From Phaseolus vulgaris (lineage: Eukaryota; Streptophyta; Magnoliopsida; Fabales; Fabaceae): a stretch of DNA of 64,000 nucleotides. The stretch is from assembly GCF_000499845.2 (NCBI RefSeq), contig NC_023751.2, positions 29,793,475 through 29,857,474 of the forward strand. Reading direction: 5' to 3'. Each line of letters opens with the position of its first letter. The first letter of the stretch is position 1. A program made the position numbers and the translations under genes. The notes under the pieces were generated by a model. The model was given only the letters and a program-made list of their open reading frames with translations. It searched no databases and was not told the DNA's origin. Positions 42,723 through 57,700 of the stretch are shown piece after piece.

Positions 42723-45700
42723 ATGAAGAAGGCTTTTGGAAAATTCAGTGGTGATCTTAAGGTGCTGCATAGAAATGGTGGTGAATTGCAGGGACTAGAT
42801 GCAGCAATTGTTAAGGCAACAAGCTATAAGCATAAATTACCAAAGGAAAAGCACATTCGTAGTACGTGATATTATAGTTTTCTTAAATAATTGGTGAATA
42901 TATATGGACAAAATAATTAACCATATACAAGCATTTCTTTCTCTTATGATCATCTTCTCTATTATTTTACATGTCTTTATAACCATGGTTGATGTGGAAA
43001 AGTACATAAAAGATCGAAAGAAATCATGAGGGGACTCATTCTTCAACACACTAAATGAAGTTTTACCTAACCCTAAACCAATGCATAGATAGTAAGTTTG
43101 ACAACATAGAGTATATATGTGAGAAGAACATACTCTAGCTAATTTTCTTCACCTTATACCCTATAATGCTAAGACATCATATATGTCCATATATGTCCAT
43201 ATTTTCTAATAAAAACATAATAGTTGAAACTTTTGCACTTAAAGCAAATTTAACACTAATGTAGGTAGAAAAACCCTTAAGAAAATTTTAATCTTACCTT
43301 GAAAAATATCATCATAACTAATGACAACTTCGAATAACATAATTTATGAGAGGAGGAAATTGATTAACTTTAATAATTATAGGAAGAAGAGGGAAAACAT
43401 GTATTGACAAAAAAATTAAAATATGAAAAATCATCAAGAGAACAATTACATTTGAATTTTACAAACATATTGTATTAGAGAACTTCCACTTTGATACATA
43501 AAATAATATGACCGAGAAAAGAAAGAAAAAAATGATTAAACTCAAAGGAGTTTCTCATTTTCCAAATATCATAATAGATATCACTTCCATCATCAAATTT
43601 TAAGCAAGACACTCACAAATAGGAACATAAATTTAAATAAAAAACACATAATAAATTTAACGTGATTTGACATCTCTACATCCATGAATATTCAACAAAA
43701 GTATTATTAATCAACATGCAATTTATCTGGAAAAAATTGCAAACCCTCTCATGACACACAATTATCCAAGTTCTTCGTACATCCAAGAGTAGACTTATTA
43801 AGTTGTGTTGACAATAGTAATATCAATTCTTCGTTTTTATTGTAGTTTTCTTACTTTTTCCTTCTTCATATTACTTAGTGTGGGACTTTAGTAAATTTCC
43901 ACTTAAGAACCAACATATATTCCCTTCACCCAAAGTCTTACATATAAAGAGAGTTTCAATATCATCAGATTTCGCATAATACTTGTACCCTAATATAAAG
44001 CAATGTGTCACTGACATCAACACCATGTTCCTCAAATACTTTGACACATCCCTTCTTTTTCTTCTTTGTGCTTAGGAATGAACGTCTGACATATTGCCAA
44101 CATATATGCTTTAACTATTCTCACCATTGGACTCATGGACGATAACAATCCTTCTCCATTGTCAGTTATCATTGCCTTGCACCTCAAACTCGTTTTTGAC
44201 AACTTTCACAACATCATCATCGCTAGCAACTTGTTGATACTCAAGATGGAATCCATCACCAATACCACACCCACCAAGCCAAACCCCACAACACATGCAT
44301 CAACAAAGTCATTGGACAAATAAAAAGAAATCAACACTAACATCTCTCCAAAGGTGCAACACACAACATTGACTATGTTCATGTCAAACCATCTTCCTTC
44401 CTTGATTAGAACCAACCTCTGATACTATTGTGAATCACACAATAGGAAATAATCTCTTCTAGCAAAATCATCCCCACAAATAAAAGCATAAATTTAAATT
44501 AAAAAAAACAATAAATTTACGTGGTTCAATTTTTCTGGCAAAACTACAAACTACAAACTTTCTCATGCAATTTTTCTGACAAAAGTTGCAAACTCTCTTA
44601 TGATACCTATCTACTCAAGTCTCATACACATCCAAAGACTTATTAAATTATGATGACAACACTTTAAATCAACTATTCATTTTTATTGTAGTTTTCTACT
44701 TTTTCTTTCTTCATATTACTCAATGTGGAACTTTAATGAATTCCCACTTGAGAACCAACAATTATTTACTAATAAAGGCTAACAAAACCATATAAAATAA
44801 CAAGCTTGGTATGCCAATTAAAAATACCTTTATACCATTTCCAAAATCTAGTAAATGAAGGATAAGAAAAAGAAGAAGATGAAAGTTGTTTTCTTTTACC
44901 TTACCACAAAAGCTACACATAAAAACAATAATAAAACAACAATTCTTCCTTAAGATATTGTTAGTAGGTAGTCTATTGTGTAATAATCTAAAAAAAAGGT
45001 TTAGAGGGAGAAATAACATGAGATCAACAAGAAATAAAATTCAAACTCAAAGCTTCCATTATAAGAAGGAATCCTATCTAGTGCAAGCTTTCATACATGG
45101 AAATTTACAACTTGTAAAGGAGAAATTCTCTCATAAAGGAAAGGTAACTTATGAATAATGCAACTAGGAAAGATTAACTTACCACCCTGCACAAAATCTC
45201 TTATAGAAGAGAATATTATATTTAACTTCATTGGGGAAATCTAAAGCATTACTAAAAGATGAGTTTAGACACCGAGTATCTCTAAAAAAACTAATCAAAG
45301 AACCATCTCCCAAAATACATGCTCATAAATAAGCTTTGATAAAGAAGGCCTTAAACAGGAAGATATATAACTTTTAATTGAAGTTTTCCCTCGAAAATCT
45401 TAGCACAAACCATACAAGCCTAATGTGTATAAAAAAAATAACATATGTCATGGGCAAAAGAGCTTTATTAATATCATAAATGGAAATTAAGCCTAGACTC
45501 CTCTTATCTATAACTAAACCTATTTTCTTCCATGCAAGCATGATAATTTAAATTTATGAATGTTCACCATCTTAAACGAAATTATGAATCGAAGTCTCTA
45601 ATTCTTTTACTAAGGATATTTTATCAACAACATAATGAATAAATATGGGGTATTTTAGGATACCCTAATCATGTTACCAAAAAAACAGGTTATGTATATG

Positions 45701-48700
45701 CATAACTTCCAAAAAACAGCAAAGGCTAAAAAAACATATCATAACCATTACCCAAAAAAACCACCTTTACCATCTCACCAATATCTACCCCACGCGAGAA
45801 CCTGTGGAGTTGTATGACTAGCAACAAAATCCCCACCTATTAGATACATAAAATTCAAACATAAGAAATATGTGGGAAATTTGGGAAAAATTTCTTCAGA
45901 GATTCACAACACCCGCTCCCTCCAGCATGTAACAAGAGTTGTGATTGAGCATAATTCTCCAGGCATATAATCTGCTATATGTGTTTAGTTTGATCCTTAC
46001 TTCTCTTCATATATCACCACCTAAAGAAGTTCATTCCAGAGAATATAAACAAAACCACCAATGTAGTTGTGCATGTATCTTGCATAACCTATTTTGCAGC
46101 CATGTCAACTTTGTTGCTTGCAACAACCTCAACATGCACAACCATACTACAACAACGACTTAGTCCAAACTTCTAAAACCCAAAGGCACTGGTGAAAGTG
46201 TTTGGGTCAACTCTTATTGCACCTATCTACTTCCTACAACTACCAAAGGTTCTTCCCCAACCAGAAAATCAGACAATGCTCCAACCAGAGTTTTGCATTT
46301 GTGACTTCTATAAATCAGAGTGGTAACAAATACTGAATCAGTGCTCCATTGGTGCAGCCACAACATTGTTAGATATCACTCCACCCTTAAACTTCAGTAA
46401 CCCTCAACACTCAAACTATTATTATGCTTACCTCTCTTCCTCAAAGAATCCTGAACCTGCAAACAAATCTTTCCCAACCAAAAAAATGAAGACGAAGCTA
46501 AGAAATGGGAAACATAACACACTAGGGAAGGAAGGAAGCAAAACAGAGAGATAAGGACAAAACAATTGTCATCTTTTACCAAGAATATTTGCTAGTTATA
46601 CTCCTAAACTATACAACACTATATTATAAATAAAAAAATTAACTAGTTGAACCTCATCCATAACTGATAGCATTTGACCCTTCCAATAGGAGAGTTTAAC
46701 ATGAATACAATCGACAATGCTATGAAAATGTTTGACACGAGTAATACCTACAAAAAAAAACCCCTGGATAAGATTAAGGTATTTGACCACTATCAAATGC
46801 AAGAATATCACTTACATGCAAAGAATCAACATGAGCGGAATATATCACATAAAAAAAATATTTTTTAAGATTTTATAGCTTGGCCAAAAGCTTGATTGTA
46901 GGCAGCGAATAAATCCATAAGATCTTGCAAAAAGGAAGCCCTGCAAAAAAAAATTGTCAACTTATAATATATAAAATGTGAATGGTTGCCACTGTAGACA
47001 TATATTTGATGAATAATACTCTCTTACTTTCTGCATATGCTTGGACGAGTACATTGGCTTTTTGTTACAGCTGGAACTCAGGTAGAGAAATGCAGAATTA
47101 TGATCAAACTTTTGGTTTTTGTTGGAAGGAAGCTACTCCCTCTGATAAGGGAGAACTTTAATTGTTTTTTGTTGTTGTATTTTGGGTATGTCACTCTCTA
47201 TTGGCAGTCATATAAAGCATGTTTGAAGGTTGGCATTCATGTGCTTGGTGACTTTTTAGGTACAAATGTCTATTACCTTAGTTTCATGTGTTTTTTTTTT
47301 ATCAACAAATAGCAATGAAATTAAATGGTACCACTCCAGGGGTGGTCCAACTCTTATACAACATAATGATGTTCACAAAGTACCTTTCCATTTACATACC
47401 AACCAAATAGATCTCCTACTGTCTATCTCATCTCTACCCATAATAAAAAAGAATAACAAGGATCAACCCTTATAAAAAAACTAAATTGAATAATACATAC
47501 CAAGGGTTCTAGACACCAATTAGAGAATGAGAAATTAGTTGACGGTATCTTTGATGAGATCCATGACCAAACCTTAATTTGTGTCAGAGAAAACACTTCA
47601 GTATGATCAACCATTCCATCTTTAAATAATGTGTATTTAGGATTGAAACATCCCTTAAATGCTTTGATTAGTCCATTTATTCTTAATTGATAAAAAAATA
47701 TATAAATTAATTCATTTATTTTTAGTTGAAAAAAATTATATATAAAATGTGAGTAGAAATTAGGATTGGCAATAAGAAAATTTTTAGTGTGATTTGTTAA
47801 AACTAAGATGCCTGTACCAAGAACCTCTTCTTCAAGACACATAGTTAATGTGGCTATGAATCAGCTTGCCTCTCACCTCTCCAATTAGAAAAGACATCAC
47901 CAAAACCAAAAGTTCTAAGGGTAGAAAGAAGATAAGATTGTTCCACAAAAGCCTTTTTAATGTTAAATTTAACTGCCACACATTACCTCTCCCATAATGT
48001 TATCAAGCATGTTTATATAATTATAATAATGTTTAATAACCATGCACGTATTGTTTCTTTCCATTTGTTCCTCTTAAATAAAGGTTATTTATTTACTACA
48101 GTTCTATAACCAAAATTATGCTGTTAATTATTTTCCAACAACTGAAGCCTTTTATCCATATATTGAATTAGTCTAACTTTTCCACCATTACAAAGTGAAT
48201 TGACACTTTGTTTTCTATTTTTTTTCAGCAATTTTTCATTCACTTTCTCCATCAAAACCTCGCAATGAGGTCATTTACTGCATACATGGTCTTACGAAGC
48301 GTTTTTGCCAAACTAATAATTGGGCTGTATGTTCCTAATTAACTATTTTTTTCCATCTCTTTTGGGTTACTACAGTGGAAGCTTGTTCATTGTGTATTTG
48401 TTCAGGTTGCTATGAAAACACTTATAGTCTTACATCGTGCCATAAGGGAACTTGACTCCACAGTTTTGGAAGAGTTTGTCAACTATAGTAATGTAAAAGG
48501 TTGCATGATTGACTTGACATACTTTCATGAAAAATCGGTCCCAAACGGTACATGCTTTGCTCATTCACAATTTTTCTGCATTTCTATTTCATAACTCTTT
48601 TTTTCCTTTTAAAAACTTCACACAACACATCACTATAAACTATCAACTAAATTCACATTTTAGAATTCTATTACATGAAAAATATTATTAGAAAAAAACA

Positions 48701-51700
48701 AAAAAACTGAAAGGGTTAAATATGTTTTTTGTCTTTCTATTTTCACGCGAAATTGATTTTTATTCTTAGTTCAAAACACATACCTTTATAGTATTTGTAT
48801 TAAGAAAACTATTAAAAATAGTTATTGTTAGTTTTTTTTACGTGACAAACAGATTTACAGTGTGGACTACAATGTTAAAATATTTCATGTTGACTCATCG
48901 TTGACGTGAATATTATAATATTATAATATAGTCCACGTTGAAAATTTGTTTTATTACATAAAAAAAATGGTGCTAAAAATCATTCCAATAGTTTTCTTAC
49001 TACAAGTATATAGGAGGTCTAAAGTTTAGATTAACAACAAAAATCAATTTGATGTTATAATACAAGGACAAAAAATATATTTAACCTAAAATAAAAATAT
49101 TTTTTTTTATCAGTGAACAAATTTAAAGGAAGTATTTGAGAGATACCCACCCTTATAAAAAAAGAGATTATAGGACACACAACCACCATAACCAACTCCC
49201 AAAACCAAAAACATGAAGATCAAACTATTCACAGAAATATATAAAAAATCCCTTAAAAGAAATTAAACAAATTGGAAAAGAGGGAGTTTGAAATTAAAAA
49301 AAAAAATCTGACTTAATAAAAGTCTGAAGAAAATCAAACTTTTTAAAATCTATTTTTTCTTTAATTCCAGAACTAGAAAGGTTATAAGTATTAGTTTACT
49401 AAGTTGAATATTTTGGTGAAAAAACCGTAGATTACTCTATTTGGATTCGTAATTATGCCCGCTACCTTGAAGAGCGCCTACAATGTTTCGCTGTAATGAA
49501 CTATGACGCCGCAACAAATAGCTCGGTGAGAATTTTATAGCTCATAATTTCTTCCTTAGCTTTTGGATCTCACAAACATAACAAATTATGAAATAGCTCA
49601 TAACTGTTATTAACTCTATAGAACAACTCAAATGACAATTATGTTATTTTTTTCATTTTTATTAAATTTTTTTATTCATACATTTGTAATTTTAAAATTT
49701 AAAATACAAAATTATATTATGATATTTTACAATTCAGAATGTATTTTTTGAATTTGAAAATATATTTCAAACTCTAAGATGTGGAATACCATTTTGAATT
49801 CTAGAATTTGGCATGCATTTTCTCAATCCATAAAATCTCTTTTAAACTATAAAATTTGAAATACAATTTTGTATTTCAAATTCTAAAATTCAAAATGTAT
49901 TTAGAATGTATTTATTGAATTCGAAAATATTTTTTAAACTCTAAAATTTGAAATACAAAATCATATTCTGAATTCTAAAGTTTGAAATGCATTTTTGAAT
50001 TAAGAAAATACTTTCTTAACCCTAGAAATGGGTTAAATCATAATACAAATTTGTAATTCAAATTTTAGAGTTGAGAAGGTATATGAATTATGAAAAAAAA
50101 AAATATTGTACTTTTTCGTCAAGAATAATTTGGAATTAAAAAATTTATGGAGGCCGATCGAGAAAGAAACTATAAGGTGGAAGAAGAAATTGCCCACATA
50201 TTAGGGTGAGAAAAATTAAACTACATCAAAATTGAACTATTTTAAAACTAAACTAAACTTTTCAAGTGATTTGAGATAAATGAATTGAATTGTGTCTTGG
50301 AAACGCCACTAACATTGTTAAAAAAAAATGAATTGTGTCATTATTTAAATGAGTCAAACTAAACATACAATTTGAGTGATTAAATTAAATACCCTAAATT
50401 GTTTGATCTATATAATATTTGTTTGAATTATTATTGACAGACATTCTATTCAAGAGTATATTTCTCAACATCATAAGAAATATTTTAGTTTAGTTTAAAT
50501 AGTCCTATTTAAAAATAATTCAATTTTTAAGAACCAAATTTATATGGAACATCAGACTGTAGTTTTTATTTTAAACCATTAAAAAAAATTATATCTTTTA
50601 ACAACCCTAGCTCTTCCATGTCCATAATTGTTTTGCATGACATTCTCTTTGTGCTGCATTTTATTACTTCCATTTTTCAACTTTCTATTACTACCTTTAC
50701 ATTTTTCTATTGTTTTAATTTGATAACCATGCCATGCAAAAATCTTGAGATGGAGTAGGTCCAAATTAATCATTTTGTATTTAAAAAAAAAATACTAATA
50801 TAACAATTTTAGTGTTTGAATTATTAAATATTTGGGATGCTTTTCCCTACCATGTCTATGAAAATGATTGCTTTATTTTAGTTATATATGAATAATTATT
50901 TTAATATTGTGTGGAAGTTAATGGAAAATCATAAACATTTGATTGTATGGATGTTTAGAAATATAGTGAAAAGCTTGACACAGTGGAATTATTGGAGCAA
51001 TTGCCAGCCCTACAGCAGCTACTCTCCAGACTTCTAGATTGCAGTGTAACATTATTACAACCATCTAATAATCATGATGTTTAATTTCCATTATTTGATG
51101 ATTTTAATGTATGACTCACAAGGAAAAACACTTTGTGTTCCCTTTCACAGCCAAGGGGTGTAGCTGCAAGTAATCGCTTAATTCTATTTGCTATTTCAAT
51201 GGTAAGAAATATCATCTTATAAAATTATTTTCTTCATTTTAAATGGATCTTCTCATCATATCTTTGTTTCTGATTCTCATCCATTAGGTTGCTGGTGAAA
51301 GTGTCAAATTATATGTTGCTATAACTGTTAGAGTCGTCGAATTACTTGACAAGGTGAAACAAAAAAACTCCACATACAATTTAATTTTATTAAAATTAAA
51401 TATGAAGTTAAATATGTTTTTTTTCATGTATTATAATATAAAATATTCAAATAATTTTCTTACTGTATTAAAAAAAAATTCAAAGTTTAGACTAAAAATA
51501 AAAATTAATTTTGTATAAAAATACAAAAACGAAAAATATATTTAACTTATTTGTAAATAATTATTGAAGTTGTATTTATCTCTATTTTCTGACAGTTTTT
51601 CGAGATGTACCGTAATGATGCTTGTAGTTCACTTCAAATTTATAAAAAATCAGTGAGTCAGGTACTACAATGTCAATTTTTTCTTTGCATTTAATGCTTA

Positions 51701-54700
51701 ATCCTTTTGAAAAAATCGTATTATGTTTGCTGAATTTTTTTTATTGTAGGCAGAAAGGTTAACTGATTTCTTTGAAACTTGCAAAGGATTAGAATTTGGA
51801 AGGGGGAAGAAATTCATCAACATTAAAATGGTATTGTTTTAGAGGAGCTTGTGTTTCATGTATACATCTATGTGCTATATATATTTACTTCATAGTGAAA
51901 GTATTTGATGTTTATTTTGCAGCCTCCCTCGTCTTTTATTACTACCATGGAAGAATATATTAAGGAGGCTCCAAGCTCCTTAATGATTGAATACAACATG
52001 GTATGATGCTAAATTTTGATTTACAATATATATTTTTTCTTCTAAGAGTTTGATGGAAAATTGAATTCAGTAGAACATTTAAAAAGTAGGTTTGAAATCG
52101 ATTTGTTTAAGGTTATTTTTGTTTGGGATTTAATGGGTTTATGGAACATTAGCTTACACGTATGACTAAGATCATGCATGCAGGATTTATGGAATCATTA
52201 AACTCCTTTTAAATTTGTTAAATATAGGATTTAATTTTTCATTGATTTTTGGACCAATTAATTGTTAAGCTATTCAAATATAACATGGTGGAGGGATGAT
52301 CATCTGGCTATCTCTGCTTTTGGATGGATGAGGAATAATGGAAGCATAGCAAAAAAACACATATTATAGAATTTTTATTTTTTTTATCAGCAATAAAAAA
52401 TAAATATATGAAAACCATTTCAGGGTGGTCTAACCCTCTTACAAGAACCTATAGAATAAACAGAATATAGAAATAATATTATAAGAAAAAAATGTGGAAA
52501 TACAAAAATATAGACAAGAAAAGAGAGATTTCTTACTTTACCTAGAAATGTGCACAACTCTAGAAAGACCCTTGAACCTCTTCGTTCACTCTTTTGGATA
52601 TTACTCAACAAGAAATACAAATAGGGAAGAGAAGCCAATTGATATTACACACCTAAGACTAAGTTCACTCTCTCTTAAAGCACAAAGATTATCAAAACAC
52701 TAAAAAAATATTTCAATTCAAAGGTTTGTTCACAAACAAATATGAGTTTCACTACAAGAAAATCATGAAATAGAAACCAATTTTTAGATACCAAAATAAT
52801 TAGTTGCAATAGTAACTAAATTAGAGATCATTTTAGAAACTAAAAAAAAATGGCTTCTAAATTAGTTTCTATTATTGTTAAATAGTTTTTAAATTGGTAT
52901 CTAATTAGCAACCAAGGTTTTTGTTACCAAATTTAGAAACTAAATAATTGGTAGTTAAAATCTTGGTTGCTAAGTAGATACTAATTTAGAAACTATTTAA
53001 CAATAATATAAACTATTTTAGAAACCATTTTTTTTTAGTTTCTAAAATGGTCTCTAATTTAGTTACAATTGCAACTAATTATTTTAGTCTCTAAAAATTA
53101 GTTTCTATTTCATGATTTTCTTGTAGTGTTCCTTCCTATAAGATCTTGCCAACCGAGGTGTTCTTACAACTTCTTATTTAAATTCTACCCTAGAATAAGT
53201 TATTCCAAAAGATATAAATCTATAACTTTTTCTACACAATATTTGTTACAATAGACTTTCTTTTATATTTTCATGCATTTATATTTTTAATTTATCTTTA
53301 GAGAATTACCTTCTAATTTTTTCTTGAATTGGAAACTTTGTTTACATAATCCTATCATCCCCTTCTTAAAAAGAATTTTTCTTTAAACTCAAAGCTCCTT
53401 CATCTTGGATATTTAAGTGATATCCTTAAACTCTTTTAGAATGACTTCTAGAACTAAAGAAACACAATTTGTTAAGTACTTTTTTATTTACATTTGTGAT
53501 ATGAGTTGGATTAGTAAACATACATTGATTTATCTTGTTTTACTTGATTAGGAATTTTATGATTTCAAGATAAGTTGAGGCTTCGTGAGGATTGTCACTA
53601 GATACGAACTTAACTAAGTGGTTAAGTAATTATGAAGGTTCTCTTCAAAAGAGTAAAATGAAAATTCACATGCAAGACAAGAAATGCAAATGGAAATTAA
53701 GATTAAAAATAGGTAGAAATAAGCAAATGGAAAGAAACATAAGAAATGGAATTAAGAGTACAAGGAATGAAAAACTTAGTTGGATGGAGAATTTTGTGAT
53801 GGTGGAGGAGTGGAGAAGTTCACGCCACTTGGAGGAGGAGGATTCCAAAATAAGTGATGAAAAGAATCGTCACTTGAATCATATACTCAGAAAAACACTC
53901 AAACATAGTTTCTTTACTCAAAATAAGGTGTGAAGTACAAGAGGGGATGACCACCTATTTATAGTGAGAGGTGTCTTGGTTATAAAGTGGTATTTAAGAA
54001 TGTTTGGCCAAAGTTTATGTATGATATTTTGGGTGTGCCTTTGCTATATATGATATGTGATGGATGAGGAAGAATAACGTGTAACTATGCATTATGGTTT
54101 TACAGTGATAAAACATCTTCCACCCAAAAAAACAACAACACTAGTAATTGAGCTTCATAAAACACATACATATTTTCTTCTGTTAGATAAATAACTATCT
54201 GGAAAACTTCAGGTCAAAATAGAGTTTTTAAGTGTGGTATTTCGGACTATTACCATTATAAATCTATATCAAACATGCATGAAGACCAAGAAGAGCATCA
54301 AGACCATATAGCCTGATGTAACTGTTATCCCATAGTAATGCATTCGTCTAATGCTACTTAGAAAGCATTAGCATAGTAAGAGATCATAATGTTGACATAT
54401 GCTTTTTAACCATAATTTTGAAAGATTGAAGATGAAAACATTCTCTACAACACTTGTTTATAAGATGAAACACTTGTTTCTAATATAATCTTATATATAT
54501 ACAACGGATTGTTTTATTTTATAAATAAAACATATTCATGTTTTATACTTTTCATGAAAAAAACTTAATCAAAACTAGGATTAGTAAAGTTTATTATAAC
54601 ATATTTAATTGTGTTATTTCAGTCCTCACAAAACATAACTTTAATAATTTGTGTATTTTTGTAAATGAGATATATAATTTATTCTCAAATGTGTGGGTGA

Positions 54701-57700
54701 TGGAAGAGCAAGGAAACAAAGAAATATAAAATGTCAACCCTTTGAATGAAGCCTAAAAGATTGTTTTGTTAGAGGATTGAAAAATGAAATACTTTACTAT
54801 TTTCATTAACAAATACCATCCATGAAAAAATATCCTCTTATGGTACATGATATATTTGGACATGGAGAATCAATAATATTCTCTTCCCCTTACAATATGA
54901 TGAAATTATGTGTTGATAGTAATAACCATTCTCTTTATTATAATTAGTGGAATGTGGATAACAATTCACTTGATATTGTTGAAAAAGTGTTTGTAACATG
55001 TCTCAAATTTTAATGCATAAATGTTACGATTGAAGCAACAATCAGGAGTCAACATATATGGGTATTGAAGAGAATTTAAATAAACCTTACTCAAATTTTT
55101 ATTCAATACATATACATATGTATTATAATTTGTTATTTTAATATCAATTCAAATACATTTGTAATAAATATTCTTAATAGGACGAGAATGGCGAAGAAGT
55201 TATCGAAAACAAAGATGAAGGTGATTTATTGACCATAAATGACGATGTTGTTGAGAAGTCAACAAATGGTTGTAATGAAAATAACATGGCTGTGCCACCA
55301 CCTGCTGAACTTATGGTAAATGTTGTTTGTAATTGTATATAACAAATTCACTTCCTTTTTATAACAAATTCTAAAATTCAATGTTTTGTTTTTATTAGGG
55401 TTTGTATGACTTACTAACAGGAGCATCTGAATTTGAAGAGAAATCTCTAATCCCAACTGGTAAATTATTGTCTTACTATAGTATATAATAATGTGATGTA
55501 ACAAAACAAAACATTATATATTGTAAGTTATTTGTTTATTTTGTGCATGTACAATGAACAGAAAACAGTTTAAACTCCAATGATGATGAGAATAAGAGAA
55601 GCCCAGTACTAGGTTGGGAGCTTGCTCTTTTTAGTGAACCAGAAAATTATAATGCCACTCAGATAGACACTACTCAAGAGGTTAGTACTTTCTGCCACTT
55701 CACCAACTTCTCATATAATTATATTAATTATTTACTAATATATTCCATTATAATTATATTCATTCTTTATTATTAATCAAAAATATTATTTACTAATGTA
55801 TGTGACAACTCTGCTGTCATTTCCTTTTTTTTTAATGTTTATCATCTTTTTGTCCATTTGTCATGATTTCTAGTGTTAATATTCTTTTTTTGTTATAAAA
55901 ATATTTATGGTCATTAATTAACATTCATTATAATTGGAAACCTCCATATTCACAAAATTAAATTTTGCACAAATATTATATTGCAATTATTACTTTGCAG
56001 ACCTTTTTTATATATAAAAACAAAGCATATGTTGTATATAACTTATTTTTATTAACAATTAAAAAATAAATAAATTTGAAATATTTAAGTGCCACTCAAA
56101 CTCTTATATAAAAAAATAAGAAAAGAGAAAAGAGTTAGTAACGTCTAACCCCTCTCAAAATAACAGACTAAGAACCATCTAATGACTAAAGTTAAGACCT
56201 CAACATTCACACAATCATTATCTATAACATGTTACGTTAAATAAAAATTAATATTAGAGACTAAAAATTATCAATTACTATATTGTAATTAAATTAGATA
56301 ATATTTTATAAAAAAAAATTGGTATTTATAATAATTTAAGTACTACTCAAACTCTTATATATACACAAAATTGGGGCAAGATACCTCAACACCTAAAAAA
56401 CCTCCAAACACATAAATGTTGGCAGCAAAATGTACAAGACATACCAAAACCAGAAAAAGAAAACAATAAGAACCTTGCATTATCTAAGGGAGTTTTTCAT
56501 ACAACGAAAACCAAAAGCAAGAGCAGATTGTCATGCAACCATCTACAGAATGAGTTTTGCATCAGTTTTTCTCTTCCACCGCACTGCAAGAAACCCTCAA
56601 GCTATATCAGCAACAAATCTGGTGCCCAAAAATCAGAAAGTTCAGAGCAAGCTTAAACATAGACAGTCCAACAAACACAAAAATTATGGCAACAGTGGAC
56701 AAAAATATGTGACCAAAGGAAACCTCAGTTTATGTGTAAGTTTTCAAGCATATTAATGGATTCTAAAAGGAAAAATTAAAAGCAGGTAACTAAGATTTTA
56801 TCCACACCTATCAGCAAAATGGAAAATTTCTTCCTTATCAACCTTTTCTTATTTAAAGATAACTTTGATCCAAAATAGTTCCTTATCAACATTTTCTGTT
56901 CAAAGATAACTTTATTTCTTTAATCCAAAATAGTACTTATCATTCCCACTCAAAGATCTTTTTATAGTAAGTTTTGTTTTTTTATTAGTACGAAGCAGAT
57001 GAAATGGTTCAAAATGACATATCAGTTCCTTATCCACTTATTGCAATTATTCCACACCATGTCCAATTATCTTCCTAGAATCTAATTTTATCATCTGCTC
57101 CAATTATCCAATTACATGCCTTTGCAAACCAGTGGTCATTTTCCCCTTCTCCACACACTTAGAAAATCTTCACTGTTATCATGTTGAGACAATATGTGGG
57201 CCACCAAACAACTTAGGAAGAGATAAGCATATCTTATTGTGCCAATAAAATCTAACACCCCCTGGACCTTGTGAAAGACACTGCATCCATTTTAGAAACC
57301 GTTCCCACACTTGAAGGAGAAGGTGAAGGTGAAGAAAGCAGTGAAAATTGAAGTGTGTTGGAGATCCCACATTGACTAAAGATTAGAGTCTTTCATTGTA
57401 TATAAGTGGGTGCAAACCTCAACCTTATGAGCCGGTTTTATGGGGTTGAGTTAGGCTTAAAGTCCACTTCGTAATATGGTATCAGAGCCATTTCGAACCT
57501 ATCCTAACTTCTTTCTTATAGAATAAACTTAAGAGAAATAGTAGAATTGATTATAACAACATGACTCATAAATGAAACTCACATTCTAATGTTTCCTAAA
57601 TGAAATGCACATGAAGTTTACAACATACCTTACTTCTAATGTACCTTGCAAGGTAAGCTTCTAATTCTATGAAGCTTTTTCTTGATATTCATTGCTCGTA

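Larger units (their letters stand above)
42862..48228. other. Intron 1 of the clathrin-assembly gene (5.4 kb)
   Basis: It holds the short LTR element at 43565-44760, LINE relic 44761-46870 and LINE 3' fragment 47283-47880, all on the minus strand, opposite to the gene. The part 42862-43560 has no recognised feature. Confidence 0.7.
52001..55180. other. Intron 10 of the clathrin-assembly gene (3.2 kb)
   Basis: It contains a LINE 3' fragment (52372-52600), a dispersed repeat (about 52600-54200) related to carboxypeptidase intron 7, and a 379-bp hairpin CACTA-type element. The part from 54200 to 55180 shows nothing recognisable. Confidence 0.65.

Noticed and set aside
56430..56756. 108-aa basic ORF in the last intron of the clathrin-assembly gene
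   Set aside because: No recognisable domain and surrounding sequence is repetitive; more likely chance or a relic.
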